DNA of 64,000 bases, taken from contig NZ_LWLS01000061.1 in assembly GCF_001905095.1 (NCBI RefSeq), positions 1-64,000 of the forward strand. The letters are read 5' to 3'. The number at the start of each line of letters is the position of its first letter. Position 1 is the stretch's first letter. Shown here one piece after another: positions 1 to 10,697 of this stretch. Source of the stretch: Micromonospora sp. CB01531. Its GTDB lineage: Bacteria; Actinomycetota; Actinomycetes; Mycobacteriales; Micromonosporaceae. Position numbers and translations under genes: made by a program. The notes below the pieces were generated by a model. It saw only the letters and a program-made list of their open reading frames with translations, had not been told where the DNA came from and did not search any database.

Positions 1-20
1 CGCGGCGCCGGGACCATATC

Positions 21-300
21 CAACGACCGGCGGCCCACCAACATTCCGGGCCCGACCACCCCACCACACCGGGCGGCTTCCTCGGTCGCGAGTCATCTAC
101 AACGACCGGCGGCCCGCCAACATTCCGGGCCTGGCCGACCCCGCCTCGCGGGGGCATCGGTCGCGTGGTTCACGTGCAACGACCGGCGGCCCATCCGTCA
201 TTCCGACCCGGGTCCTGGCGACCCTGATCGCGGGGCACCTTCCTCGGCCGCGCACCCGTGTTCAACGACCCCCGGCCGCCCACCATTCCCGGCCCAGGAC
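21..300. repeat. Degenerate tandem repeat, about 80 bp period, four copies
   Basis: A core beginning CAACGACCGGCGGCCC and running on to ATTCCGGGC recurs at 21, 100, 177 and 263, giving periods of 79, 77 and 86. The intervening segments also resemble one another (TTCCTCGGTCGCG-like). The first 20 bases look like the tail of another unit, so the array probably continues beyond the left edge. Periods are not multiples of three, which argues against a coding repeat. Confidence 0.75.
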
Positions 301-766
301 CCCGGCCGTCACCCGCAAACCGGACACCACCCACCACAACCCCCGGCCAAGTGACCGATCCCGTCCGTTGATCCACTCCAGATCCCGCAAACGGCGGCAT
401 CCAGCACCCACGACACCACCACATACCGCACACGAAGTCGATCACCACGCCCTGCCCAACGAGGCGACCCTTTCGGGGAAAGCGGCCCCTCAGAGCGCCG
501 TGAGGGCCCACCTTCGGCGAAAGCGCGACCTGAGCACACACGGCGGACCGACGACAGGCCAGCCAGGACCGGCCAACCAGGGCGAGCCCCAGCCCACACC
601 CCCGGGCACGAACCACGCAGCCACCACAAGCCGAACGGAAAACCGACGGACACCGGCCGCGAACCACGCAGGCCGCCACATCCGGACGGCGCAGGACCAC
701 GACGCGGGTGTGGCCCGCCGTGACCGGCGCAGGGATCAAGCCTGACCGCCCGGAGCCGGGCACGGC

Positions 767-940
767 GGGCCACACCCGCGCACCGCAACCAAAGTCAGCA
801 GCCACTCACGACGGGTGCACGGTGGGCCACACCCGCACACCGCGACCACAGTCGGCAGCGACCCATGACGGGGCACGGCGGGCCACACCGCGACCACAGC
901 CGGCAGCCACTTACGACGGGTGCACCGCGGGCCGCACCCC
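767..940. repeat. Tandem repeat, 49-57 bp period, three to four copies
   Basis: A unit opening GGGCCACACC and containing CGCGACCACAGTCGGCAG-like and ACGACGGGTGCAC-like segments starts at 767, 824, 880 and, partly, 929. Periods are 57, 56 and 49. The unit differs from that of the 21-300 array. No function can be read from it. Confidence 0.7.
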
Positions 941-987
941 AAGAGCGACCAGAAACCGGACCCGCCGCGACCACCCGAGGCGGCGGC

Positions 988-1443
988 TCAGGCGGCGGGC
1001 CAGTCCTGGGAGGCCAGACGCGGCGAGACCGCCCCGGGCGGGGCGGCCTCGAGCCAGGAGAGGAAGCCGGTGACCGTGGATCGCGCCATGGCGATCTCCA
1101 CCGGTGCGTGGTTGCTGGTACAGCGCAGGATCACCCAGTCGGCCGGCATGGAGAACCGTTCCTGCCCCTCGGGCAGCCGGCGGCGCTCCACGGCGAGCCG
1201 CTTACGGGAGAGCACCCGCTTGGGCCGCAGGGCGAAGCTGAACATGCGGTACCAGCGAAGTTCGTCACCGACGAAACGGCCGAAGCCGGGTGACCAGCCT
1301 CGGCCGTCAAGGATCGTGGAGACCCGGACACTGAGCCGGATGATGCCTCCGCTGCGGGTGAACAGGGCCCGCCGAACGAAGAGGATCAGAAGCGCGGCGA
1401 GCACGACCGCGACGCCGATTCCGATCCCTTCCACGATCTCCAT
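988..1443 (-). CDS. DUF2550 domain membrane-anchored protein
   Basis: This 151-residue protein has one N-terminal membrane helix (about residues 5-24, IGIGVAVVLAALLILFVRRA) followed by a basic soluble domain with the pattern of the actinobacterial DUF2550 family. Family members are routinely found directly after the ATP synthase genes, and here the gene starts 12 bases after atpC, so the two are almost certainly cotranscribed. The helix and the basic segment after it suggest a cytoplasmic-face anchor. No catalytic motif is visible and no function is established for the family. Confidence 0.85.
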   Translation of the reverse strand: MEIVEGIGIGVAVVLAALLILFVRRALFTRSGGIIRLSVRVSTILDGRGWSPGFGRFVGDELRWYRMFSFALRPKRVLSRKRLAVERRRLPEGQERFSMPADWVILRCTSNHAPVEIAMARSTVTGFLSWLEAAPPGAVSPRLASQDWPAA

Positions 1444-1455
1444 CGGCGGGTCGGC

Positions 1456-1734
1456 TCAGCGCGCCGGGGTGGCGGGGGTTGCGCTCTCGGCGAGGACGGT
1501 GACGCCCGCACCGGTCACCGACAGGAAGCCGCCGGCGACGTCGTACGCGAGCTGCTGGCCGCCGGCCTGCTTGATGCGTACCTGGCTGGGCTCCGCGAGC
1601 TGGCCGAGCAGGGGCGCGTGCCCCGCCAGCACACCCAGCTCACCTTCGGTCGTCCGGGCGACGACCATCTCGGCCTCGCCGGACCAGACCTTCTCCTCGA
1701 CGGCTACGAGCTCGACGTGAAGCTGCTGTGCCAC
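1456..1734 (-). CDS. atpC: ATP synthase F1 epsilon subunit, short form
   Basis: The 92 residues match the N-terminal beta-sandwich domain of the epsilon subunit, including the GELGVLAGHAPLL segment that packs against gamma and the c-ring. The subunit joins the central stalk to the ring. The family usually has about 120-140 residues with a C-terminal pair of helices that can inhibit ATP hydrolysis. Here the protein stops after a short Ala/Thr/Pro tail, and DUF2550 begins 12 bases later, so the helical domain is absent rather than frameshifted. The gene is separated from atpD by a hairpin and an LCP gene. Confidence 0.95.
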   Translation of the reverse strand: MAQQLHVELVAVEEKVWSGEAEMVVARTTEGELGVLAGHAPLLGQLAEPSQVRIKQAGGQQLAYDVAGGFLSVTGAGVTVLAESATPATPAR

Positions 1735-1767
1735 GCTGTCTCCTTGCTGCGGCGGCGGATTGCCGAA

Positions 1768-1797
1768 AGTCTAGTCGCGGCCCGGAGCGCCACCCAA
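1768..1797 (-). promoter_or_regulatory. Possible atpC promoter
   Basis: On the minus strand TTGGGT (1797-1792) and TAGACT (1773-1768) are separated by 18 bases and lie 34 bases before the atpC start. They sit beyond the hairpin that follows the LCP gene, so they could supply independent transcription of atpC-DUF2550. Both hexamers match the primary-sigma consensus only partly. Confidence 0.35.
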
Positions 1798-1828
1798 CGC
1801 GGGTGGCGAGAGCTGCGCCACGTCACGG

Positions 1829-1858
1829 CAACGGCCCCGGCACCCGCCGGGTCCGTTG
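1829..1858 (-). terminator. Hairpin after LCP gene
   Basis: CAACGG-C-CCCGG pairs with CCGGG-T-CCGTTG around a six-base loop, ten bases past the LCP stop codon. There is no U-tract, as is usual in high-G+C actinobacteria. A second short hairpin (1788-1808) follows in the same gap. Confidence 0.55.
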
Positions 1859-1867
1859 GCGCTCAGG

Positions 1868-3004
1868 TTAGCTGGTCTTCTGCTTGAACTCGGGGTGCTC
1901 CAGCATGAACGCGTCGATCTGTTCGTTGCCGAGCGCCGCGAAGAAGTCGTCGGCCGCCGGGAGCAGCCGCTCCCCCTTGTACGCCGAGCCGGTGCCGATG
2001 TTCGCGCCCGGCAGCTTGATCATCTGGATGGAGTCCGCGCGGATGTTCTTCAGAGCGAGCGCGAAGTCGACCACGCTGTTGCCGCGACCGTTGAAGATGA
2101 GCGACTCCCCGGCGGCACGCAGCACCTTGTCCAGCTTCACCGGGTTGGTCACCACGTCGGCGCTGAACGCCTGGCTCACCATCGCCTTGATGAACTGCTG
2201 CTGGTGCCGCTGCCGGCCGTAGTCGGCGTCCGGCACGCCGTTCTTCGGGTAGCGCTGCCGCACGTAGTCCAGCGCCTGCCAGCCCTTGAGGTGGGCGTTG
2301 CCCTTCTTGTACTCGGCCTGCGGGCCGAGGTAGCCGCCGCCGCCCGGCTTGAGCTGGCGCATGCTGCCGTCGGGCTGGCGGTGCTCCGACTTCACGTCCC
2401 GCTCGATGTACATGTCGACGCCGCCCATCGCGTCAACGATCTTCCGGAAGCCGGTGAAGTTGATGATCGCGCCGGCGTCGAAGCGCTTGATCCCGGTGAC
2501 CTGCTGGACGGTATTCGCGAGCAGTTCGAAGCCCTGGGCGGGTTCTGGGTTCCGCCCCGACACCACGCTGCCGTGCGACATCGCCGCGTTCAGCCGGTCG
2601 GTGCCGCCCGGGTAGTCCGCCTTCGGGAAGGCCGGGATGTCGACCCGCAGGTCGCGCGGCAGCGAGAAGAGATAGGCCCGGTCGAGGCCGGCCGGCACGT
2701 GCAGGACCATGATCGAGTCGGACAGCGGCCGGGTCTCCGGATTGCGCGGGTCGATGCCGACCAGCAGGATGTTCAGCGGGCCTTTGATGTTGCTCTTCTT
2801 CTCGGTGGCGCCGGCCGCCTGGTCGCCGAAGAGGTCCCCCTTGCCGACCGCGCCCTCGTAGCGGGCCACCAGCGCGTGGTAGCCCACCAGCACGCTGCCG
2901 CTGAGCACCATGAGGACCACGCCGAAGATGGTGCACACCCGGGCCCAGCGCGGCACGCCTCGCCACATGGACCGCTTGCCGCCGCGACCGCCGGCCTTAG
3001 CCAC
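1868..3004 (-). CDS. LytR-CpsA-Psr (LCP) family cell-wall polymer transferase
   Basis: The protein of about 378 residues has a short basic N-terminus, one membrane helix (about 17-40) and an extracytoplasmic LCP domain. Visible signatures are NILLVGIDPR, SDSIMVLHV, SLPRDLRVDIP and YVRQRYP with conserved arginines and aspartates that bind the polyprenyl pyrophosphate headgroup. The family moves wall polymers from lipid carriers to peptidoglycan; the polymer here is unknown. I place the start at GTG 3004 because GGAGAAG lies six bases upstream, whereas the TTG at 3016 has no ribosome binding site. The gene sits between atpD and atpC, flanked by hairpins on both sides, an unusual position. Confidence 0.9.
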   Translation of the reverse strand: MAKAGGRGGKRSMWRGVPRWARVCTIFGVVLMVLSGSVLVGYHALVARYEGAVGKGDLFGDQAAGATEKKSNIKGPLNILLVGIDPRNPETRPLSDSIMVLHVPAGLDRAYLFSLPRDLRVDIPAFPKADYPGGTDRLNAAMSHGSVVSGRNPEPAQGFELLANTVQQVTGIKRFDAGAIINFTGFRKIVDAMGGVDMYIERDVKSEHRQPDGSMRQLKPGGGGYLGPQAEYKKGNAHLKGWQALDYVRQRYPKNGVPDADYGRQRHQQQFIKAMVSQAFSADVVTNPVKLDKVLRAAGESLIFNGRGNSVVDFALALKNIRADSIQMIKLPGANIGTGSAYKGERLLPAADDFFAALGNEQIDAFMLEHPEFKQKTS

Positions 3005-3069
3005 GAGCTTCTCCAATCGTCGCGCCCACGACTGGTAGACGGGCGGGCGGGTCCGTTTCGTTGCGAGAG

Positions 3070-3081
3070 ATCAACGTTGAT
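3070..3081. promoter_or_regulatory. Perfect 12-bp palindrome upstream of LCP gene
   Basis: ATCAACGTTGAT lies 66 bases before the LCP start, between that gene and the atpD hairpin. It could be an operator for the LCP gene; no regulator is encoded beside it. Confidence 0.3.
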
Positions 3082-3172
3082 GACGTGAAGTCGTGTCACG
3101 AACGGTACCGCGCGGTCGAGCGAGCCGCGTGCCGGGCAACTGGACAGCTGGTATGGGCCGGGCCTGAACAGG

Positions 3173-3208
3173 CGGAGGCCGCCCCGACATCTGTCGGGGC
3201 GGCCTCCG
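3173..3208 (-). terminator. Strong terminator hairpin after atpD
   Basis: Two 17-base arms (CGGAGGCCGCCCCGACA and its exact complement) are separated by only TC, starting 18 bases after the atpD stop codon. This is among the strongest hairpins in the window and should end most atp operon transcripts before the LCP and atpC genes. Confidence 0.85.
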
Positions 3209-3226
3209 TGGACTGTGGCAAGGGTC

Positions 3227-5592
<2,366 letters not shown>

Positions 5593-5594
5593 CG

Positions 5595-7247
5595 TCAGCT
5601 CTCAGCCGGGCGGTCGGTCGAGCCCTCGCGGAAGCGGGTCACCGTCTCGCGGGTCTCCTCGCCCTCCAGCGGCTTGGCCGGGGCCTCGTTGATCCGGACC
5701 TCGTCCTCCTTGCCGAGGAAGAGCTGCTTGAACTCGGTGATGGCCGAGTCCAGCGAGCCGATGATCTCGTCGTCCCACTTGTTGTCGGCGATCGCGGCCA
5801 GGACGCCCTCGTGCTTGTGCCGGAGGTACTGCAGGAACTCCGACTCGAAGCGCTTGATCTCGCCGACCGGGATGTCGTCCAGCTTGCCCTCGGTGCCGGC
5901 CCACACGGAGACGACCTGCTCCTGCACCGGGTACGGCGAGTAGTTCGCCTGCTTGAGCAGCTCGACCAGGCGGGAGCCGCGCTCGAGCTGGGCGCGGGAG
6001 GCCTTGTCCAGGTCGGAGGCGAAGGCGGCGAACGCCTCCAGCTCGCGGAACTGGGCCAGGTTGAGCCGGAGCGAACCGGCGACCTTCTTCATCGGCTTCA
6101 CCTGGGCGGCGCCACCGACCCGGGAGACCGAGGTGCCGACGTTGATCGCCGGCCGGACGCCCTGGTTGAACAGGTCGGTCTCGAGGAAGATCTGGCCGTC
6201 GGTGATCGAGATGACGTTGGTGGGGATGAACGCCGAGATGTCGTTCGCCTTGGTCTCGATGATCGGCAGACCGGTCATCGAGCCGCCACCCAGCTCGTCG
6301 GAGAGCTTGGCGCAGCGCTCCAGCAGCCGGGAGTGCAGGTAGAAGACGTCACCCGGGTACGCCTCGCGGCCCGGCGGGCGGCGCAGCAGCAGCGACACGG
6401 CCCGGTACGCCTCGGCCTGCTTGCTCAGGTCGTCGAAGACGATCAGGACGTGCTTGCCGCCGTACATCCAGTGCTGGCCGATGGACGAGCCGGTGTACGG
6501 GGCGAGGTACTTGAAGCCGGCCGGGTCCGAGGCCGGGGAGGCGACGATGGTGGTGTATTCCATCGCGCCCGCCTCCTCCAGCGTCCCCTTGATCGAGGCG
6601 ATGGTGGAGGCCTTCTGGCCGACGGCGACGTAGATGCAGCGAACCTGCTTCTTCGGGTCGCCGGAGCGCCAGTTGTCCCGCTGGTTGAGGATGGTGTCCA
6701 GGGCGACCGTGGTCTTGCCGGTCTTCCGGTCACCGATGATCAGCTGACGCTGGCCACGGCCGATCGGGGTCATGGCGTCGACGGCCTTGAGGCCGGTCTG
6801 CAGCGGCTCGTCGACCGACTTGCGGGACATCACGTTCGGGGCCTGGAGCTCCAGCTCACGGTAGCCCTCGTTCGGGATGTCACCGAGGCCGTCGATCGGC
6901 TGGCCGAGCGCGTTGACCACGCGGCCGAGGAAGGCGTCGCCGACCGGGACGGAGAGCACCCGGCCGGTGCGCTTGACGCGCTGCCCTTCCTCGATACCGC
7001 CGAAGTCACCGAGGACGACGACACCGATCTCCCGGACGTCGAGGTTCAGCGCCACGCCGAGCGTGCCGTCCTCGAACTCCAGGAGCTCGTTGGTCATGGT
7101 CGAGGGCAGACCCTCGACGTGGGCGATGCCGTCGCCGGCGTCGGCGACGGTGCCGACCTCCTCACGGGAGACGTCGGCCGTGTAGGAGGAGACGTAGCGC
7201 TCCAGGGCGCCGCGGATCTCCTCCGTCGAGATGGTCAGCTCGGCCAT
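5595..7247 (-). CDS. atpA: ATP synthase F1 alpha subunit
   Basis: The 550-residue nucleotide-binding subunit has the P-loop GDRKTGKT, the [13 protein letters not shown]alker B region and the [26 protein letters not shown] signature. It forms non-catalytic sites alternating with beta. The charged C-terminal extension after LFLGKEDEV is typical of actinobacterial alpha chains. An 86-base gap separates it from atpH. Confidence 0.98.
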   Translation of the reverse strand: MAELTISTEEIRGALERYVSSYTADVSREEVGTVADAGDGIAHVEGLPSTMTNELLEFEDGTLGVALNLDVREIGVVVLGDFGGIEEGQRVKRTGRVLSVPVGDAFLGRVVNALGQPIDGLGDIPNEGYRELELQAPNVMSRKSVDEPLQTGLKAVDAMTPIGRGQRQLIIGDRKTGKTTVALDTILNQRDNWRSGDPKKQVRCIYVAVGQKASTIASIKGTLEEAGAMEYTTIVASPASDPAGFKYLAPYTGSSIGQHWMYGGKHVLIVFDDLSKQAEAYRAVSLLLRRPPGREAYPGDVFYLHSRLLERCAKLSDELGGGSMTGLPIIETKANDISAFIPTNVISITDGQIFLETDLFNQGVRPAINVGTSVSRVGGAAQVKPMKKVAGSLRLNLAQFRELEAFAAFASDLDKASRAQLERGSRLVELLKQANYSPYPVQEQVVSVWAGTEGKLDDIPVGEIKRFESEFLQYLRHKHEGVLAAIADNKWDDEIIGSLDSAITEFKQLFLGKEDEVRINEAPAKPLEGEETRETVTRFREGSTDRPAES

Positions 7248-7333
7248 CCTCTGCTTCCTTCAAGTATCAGGGGCCCGGGATACCTAGTACCGACCGGTCC
7301 GATGGCGTCGAATCAGGGCTGCGGAGGCGCTGG

Positions 7334-8155
7334 TCAGCGCTTCGCGAGCGCGTTACGGGTCTCGTTGAGGCGGCGCAGGACGGTGCCGTCGTACAGGTCG
7401 GAGCCGACCCGCACGCTCACCCCACCGAGCACCTCCGGGTTAACCGTCTGCTTGACGGAAACCTCTCGACCGTACATCGCGGAGAGGCGGGCACCGAGGC
7501 GTCGCTCCTCCTCGTCACTCAGCGGGGCCGCCACGGTCACGTACGCGACCTGACGGTCCCGCCGGTCGGCGGCCAGCTCCACCAGCCGGGTGAGCGCCCC
7601 GATGAAGGAGCGCCCCCCGAAGCCGGCCAGCGCGGCCTCGACGAGACGGACGGTGACCGGCCGGGCCTTGCCGGCGAGCAGCTCGCGGGCCAGGGTGGCC
7701 CGCCGCTCGGCCGAGGCCATCGGATCGGAGAGCGCGTTGGACAGCTCGGCGGAAGCGGAGACGACCTGGCCGAAACGGAACAGCTCGTCCTCGACCTCGC
7801 CCAGCTCGCCGGCCTTGTCGGCGCCCGCCAGGAGCGCCTCGACGCCGAGCCGCTCGGTGCCGTCGAGCAGTTCCGACGGCGCCGACCAGCGGCCGGAGAC
7901 CAGCGCGGTGAGCAGGTCGAGTGCGTCCGCGCCGACCTTGCCGCTCAGGATGCCCGTGAGCAGGCCGGCGCGGTCCTCACCCGGACGCGCCGGGTCGGAC
8001 AGCGCCCGGCGCAGCCGCGGCTCGCGCCGCAGCAGGGCGGCGACGGAGAGGATGTCGTCGGCGGTGGAGGCCACCGCCGACGGCTCCGTGCCGCGGGCGT
8101 ACGCGTCGAGGCGCTCGGCCGCGACCTTGTACGACTCCCGGCTGGCGGCCTGCAT
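7334..8155 (-). CDS. atpH: ATP synthase delta subunit
   Basis: The 273-residue delta subunit links the top of F1 to the b stator. The C-terminal half carries the OSCP/delta signature ending VLGGVSVRVGSDLYDGTVLRRLNETRNAL. Length is greater than the roughly 180 residues of E. coli delta because of an added N-terminal segment, as in Streptomyces. Its start overlaps the atpF stop by one base (TGATG), indicating translational coupling. Confidence 0.96.
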   Translation of the reverse strand: MQAASRESYKVAAERLDAYARGTEPSAVASTADDILSVAALLRREPRLRRALSDPARPGEDRAGLLTGILSGKVGADALDLLTALVSGRWSAPSELLDGTERLGVEALLAGADKAGELGEVEDELFRFGQVVSASAELSNALSDPMASAERRATLARELLAGKARPVTVRLVEAALAGFGGRSFIGALTRLVELAADRRDRQVAYVTVAAPLSDEEERRLGARLSAMYGREVSVKQTVNPEVLGGVSVRVGSDLYDGTVLRRLNETRNALAKR

Positions 8156-8697
8156 CAGCGGGCCCCCGCGCTCTCGAGACCGCTCAGGAACCGGTCGACG
8201 GTGCCCTTGCGACGCGCCTCGTCGGCGAGCGACTCACCGACGATCTTGCTGGCCAGGTCCACCGCGATCGTGCCGACCTCGGCGCGGAGCTCGCGCACGA
8301 TGGTGGCCCGCTCGGCGGCAAGCTGCTCCTTGCCGGCCGCGATGATCCGGTCGGACTCCTCCCGCGCCTTGGCGAGGATGTCCTGGCGGATCCCCTCGGC
8401 GTCGGCCCGGGCGTCGTCGCGGATCTTGGCGGCGTCGGTCCGGGCCTCGGCCAGCTGCGCGCGGTACTGCTCGAGCAGCTTGTTGGCCTCGGCCTGGGCG
8501 GCCTCGGCCCGCTTGATGCCACCCTCGATCGCGTCGACCCGGGCCTGGAACGTCTGCTCCATGCGGGGGAAGACGAACTTCATCAGCACGACGCAGAGCA
8601 GGATGAAGGCGATACCACCGACCACGAGTTCCTGCCAGGCAGGAAGGATCGGGTTGTGGTCCGCCGCACCACCACCCTCAGCGGCGAGGTAGAACAT
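8155..8697 (-). CDS. atpF: ATP synthase Fo b subunit
   Basis: The 180-residue stator subunit has one membrane helix (about 27-46, VVGGIAFILLCVVLMKFVF) followed by a long charged helix rich in Glu, Arg, Ala and Gln that forms the peripheral stalk. There is one atpF copy, so b is presumably a homodimer. It lies 27 bases after atpE. Confidence 0.96.
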   Translation of the reverse strand: MFYLAAEGGGAADHNPILPAWQELVVGGIAFILLCVVLMKFVFPRMEQTFQARVDAIEGGIKRAEAAQAEANKLLEQYRAQLAEARTDAAKIRDDARADAEGIRQDILAKAREESDRIIAAGKEQLAAERATIVRELRAEVGTIAVDLASKIVGESLADEARRKGTVDRFLSGLESAGAR

Positions 8698-8724
8698 GGG
8701 AAACCTCCCGGTCTAAGGGCGGGA

Positions 8725-8982
<258 letters not shown>

Positions 8983-9027
8983 TCACGCGTGACGATCACG
9001 CGGGACGACAACGGTTGGTGCGGTGGA

Positions 9028-9825
9028 TCAGTGCTCTTCGGCGAGCGCGCCCTGCACGTAGCTGGCGGTCAGCACGGTGAAGACGTATGCCTGCAGGACG
9101 ATCACCAGGAATTCGAGGAAGGTGAGCGCGATGGTCATCACCCAGGACAGCACCGAGACCGGCGCCAGCCAGGCGTTCGCGCTGATCATCGCGAAACCGC
9201 CCAGCGTGAAGACCAGCAGGAGCATGTGGCCCGCGAACATGTTCGCGAAAAGACGGACGGCCAGCGAGAAGGGCCGGACCAGGAAAGTCGAGAAGAACTC
9301 GATCGGGATCAGCAGCGGCAGGATGTACCAGGGCGCCGGCGGGACGAGCGAGTTCTTGAAGTACTTCACGAAGCCGTGGTGCCGGATGCCGACGTAGTTG
9401 AACATCACGTAGGTGATCGCGGCGAGGAGCGCCGGGAACGCGATGTGCGAGTTCGGCGAGATCTGGAAGAACGGGACGATCGCGAAGAAGTTCGTCAGCA
9501 GAATGAAGCAGAACAGCGTGGTGAAGTACGGCGCGAACCGGACCCCCGCGTGCCCGATCATGTCGACCGCGATGTTGTTCCGCACGAAGCCGTAGATCGA
9601 CTCGGCGAACCACTGCTTCTTCGTCGGCACGAGCTGCGGGTTCCGGTAGCTCGCCAGGAAGAAGATGATCAGGATGCCGACGGCGATCCAGACCATCGCG
9701 GTGATCTTCGTGAACCAGAAACTGTTCTCCGCACCCCAGGGCAGGATGCTGGGCAGGTAGAAATCCGACACGCTGGGTGGGAATTCCGCCTGGCCCTGAG
9801 CCAGGACGTTCGCCTGTCCGAACAC
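9028..9825 (-). CDS. atpB: ATP synthase Fo a subunit
   Basis: The integral membrane channel subunit has about 265 residues and five to six helices, and contains the essential arginine block LVRPFSLAVRLFANMFAGHMLL in helix 4 and the C-terminal FLEFLVIVLQAYVFTVLTASYV helix. I place the start at GTG 9825 (VFGQANVLAQ) because AGGAAGGG lies just upstream; the longer frame reading back to 10005 is arginine-rich, without membrane character, and runs through atpZ in another frame. Gap to atpZ is 11 bases. Confidence 0.95.
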   Translation of the reverse strand: MFGQANVLAQGQAEFPPSVSDFYLPSILPWGAENSFWFTKITAMVWIAVGILIIFFLASYRNPQLVPTKKQWFAESIYGFVRNNIAVDMIGHAGVRFAPYFTTLFCFILLTNFFAIVPFFQISPNSHIAFPALLAAITYVMFNYVGIRHHGFVKYFKNSLVPPAPWYILPLLIPIEFFSTFLVRPFSLAVRLFANMFAGHMLLLVFTLGGFAMISANAWLAPVSVLSWVMTIALTFLEFLVIVLQAYVFTVLTASYVQGALAEEH

Positions 9826-9836
9826 CGCGTCCCTTC

Positions 9837-10073
9837 CTAAGTAGGTGTACCGAGTCGACGGACGACCAGGATGATCCCCCCGGCCATGCCGAGCACGACA
9901 CCGATCCCGGTGGCGATGCCCCCGGTGTCGAGCCAGTGGTCGACCAGCCAGCCGATGAAACCCCAGACGAGCATGCCCCCGATGAGGTACGAGAGCGCCG
10001 TCCAACCCTGACCGGCACCGGACGGATAGTCGCCCGGGCCGCCAGCGCTGGGGGGTTTCTGGTCACCGGCCAT
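9837..10073 (-). CDS. atpZ: AtpZ/AtpI-type small membrane protein
   Basis: The 78-residue protein has a polar, proline-rich N-terminus and two membrane helices (TALSYLIGGMLVWGFIGWLVDHW and GIGVVLGMAGGIILVVRR), matching the AtpZ/ATPase_gene1 family encoded at the head of many atp operons. Family members have been linked to ring assembly or Mg2+/Ca2+ transport, but the role here is not shown. Start is ATG 10073; the ribosome binding site is weak. It is the first gene after the 10221-10252 hairpin. Confidence 0.85.
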   Translation of the reverse strand: MAGDQKPPSAGGPGDYPSGAGQGWTALSYLIGGMLVWGFIGWLVDHWLDTGGIATGIGVVLGMAGGIILVVRRLGTPT

Positions 10074-10124
10074 GACGGGGCGAACGATATCAGTCGAGAA
10101 GACGAGGCTGTGCCTCACCCCCCG

Positions 10125-10139
10125 CACAACCTGGTTGTG
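10125..10139. promoter_or_regulatory. Perfect palindrome before the atp operon
   Basis: CACAACC-T-GGTTGTG lies 52 bases before the atpZ start and downstream of the hairpin that closes glyA-atpI. It falls in the 148-base region that must hold the main atp promoter, so it is a candidate repressor site. A weak -10-like TAGCGT on the minus strand lies upstream of it. Confidence 0.4.
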
Positions 10140-10220
10140 TGGGACACGGGTGGGCGAAGTCGTCTGGAGGCACGCTACTCCCCTTCCGCCACTGAGAGAA
10201 TGACCGATCGCGGACACGTC

Positions 10221-10252
10221 GGCGCGCCGTCCGAAAGGTGGGACGGCGCGCC
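10221..10252 (-). terminator. Terminator hairpin after atpI
   Basis: GGCGCGCCGTCC pairs perfectly with GGACGGCGCGCC around an eight-base loop, 13 bases past the atpI stop. It separates glyA-atpI transcription from atpZ-atpD. Confidence 0.75.
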
Positions 10253-10265
10253 GGACCTCCGCGGG

Positions 10266-10697
10266 TCAGCGCCGGGACCGCCGGGCGTGGACAGTGGTCA
10301 ACCACCAGATGTGCACCGCGGTCCAGACCAGCACGCCGGCGGCGATGCCGAGGCAGAACGGGATCAGCCCCGGCCAGCCGGTCGAGGCGACTCCCACCAT
10401 CACCGCCCCGAGCAGGGTCATCTTGGCGACGTACGCGCCGAGCCCGAAGGGCAGCACGAGCTGGGGGTCGCGGGCGTCGGCCCAGGCCAACGCGACCGTG
10501 GTGAGCGTGTAGCTGAGCGCGGTGACGGCCACCCCGGCCGCCGCACCGAGCGCGCCGTCCACGCCCCGGGTCACCCCGCCGACCACCCCGGCCGCCGCGG
10601 CCAGCACCGCCGTCGAGATCAGCAGGACCGGGAGGTGGCGCAGTCGCCAGCCGCGGTCCTCGAGCGCCTCCGCCGCGCGGGTCCCCGGCTCAGCCAC
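10266..10697 (-). CDS. AtpI-like integral membrane protein
   Basis: The 143-residue protein has four predicted membrane helices (about 24-42, 47-67, 80-101 and 108-130) and almost no soluble part. Position before the atp genes and length fit the actinobacterial AtpI-like family, thought to assist c-ring assembly. It overlaps the 3' end of glyA by eight bases, so translation is probably coupled to glyA rather than to the atp operon, from which it is separated by a hairpin. Confidence 0.75.
   Translation of the reverse strand: MAEPGTRAAEALEDRGWRLRHLPVLLISTAVLAAAAGVVGGVTRGVDGALGAAAGVAVTALSYTLTTVALAWADARDPQLVLPFGLGAYVAKMTLLGAVMVGVASTGWPGLIPFCLGIAAGVLVWTAVHIWWLTTVHARRSRR

Larger units (their letters stand above)
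1..987. other. Gene-free repeat-rich region at left edge
   Basis: I recognise no protein family in any frame here. The open frames overlap on both strands and have arginine/proline-rich translations typical of spurious frames in very G+C-rich DNA. The stretch holds two separate tandem arrays (21-300 and 767-940). Between them, 484-508 can pair as an imperfect hairpin (GGCCCCTCA against TGAGGGCC). It lies downstream of the DUF2550 gene on the minus strand. Confidence 0.6.

Noticed and set aside
21..300. CRISPR-like array
   Set aside because: Repeats diverge from one another and the intervals share sequence, unlike unique spacers; no cas genes are seen.
1456..1734. Frameshifted atpC
   Set aside because: The stop is followed after 12 bases by the DUF2550 gene, leaving no room for the missing domain.
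3005..3016. TTG 3016 as start of the LCP gene
   Set aside because: The GGAG needed for initiation lies within these codons and is well placed only for GTG 3004.
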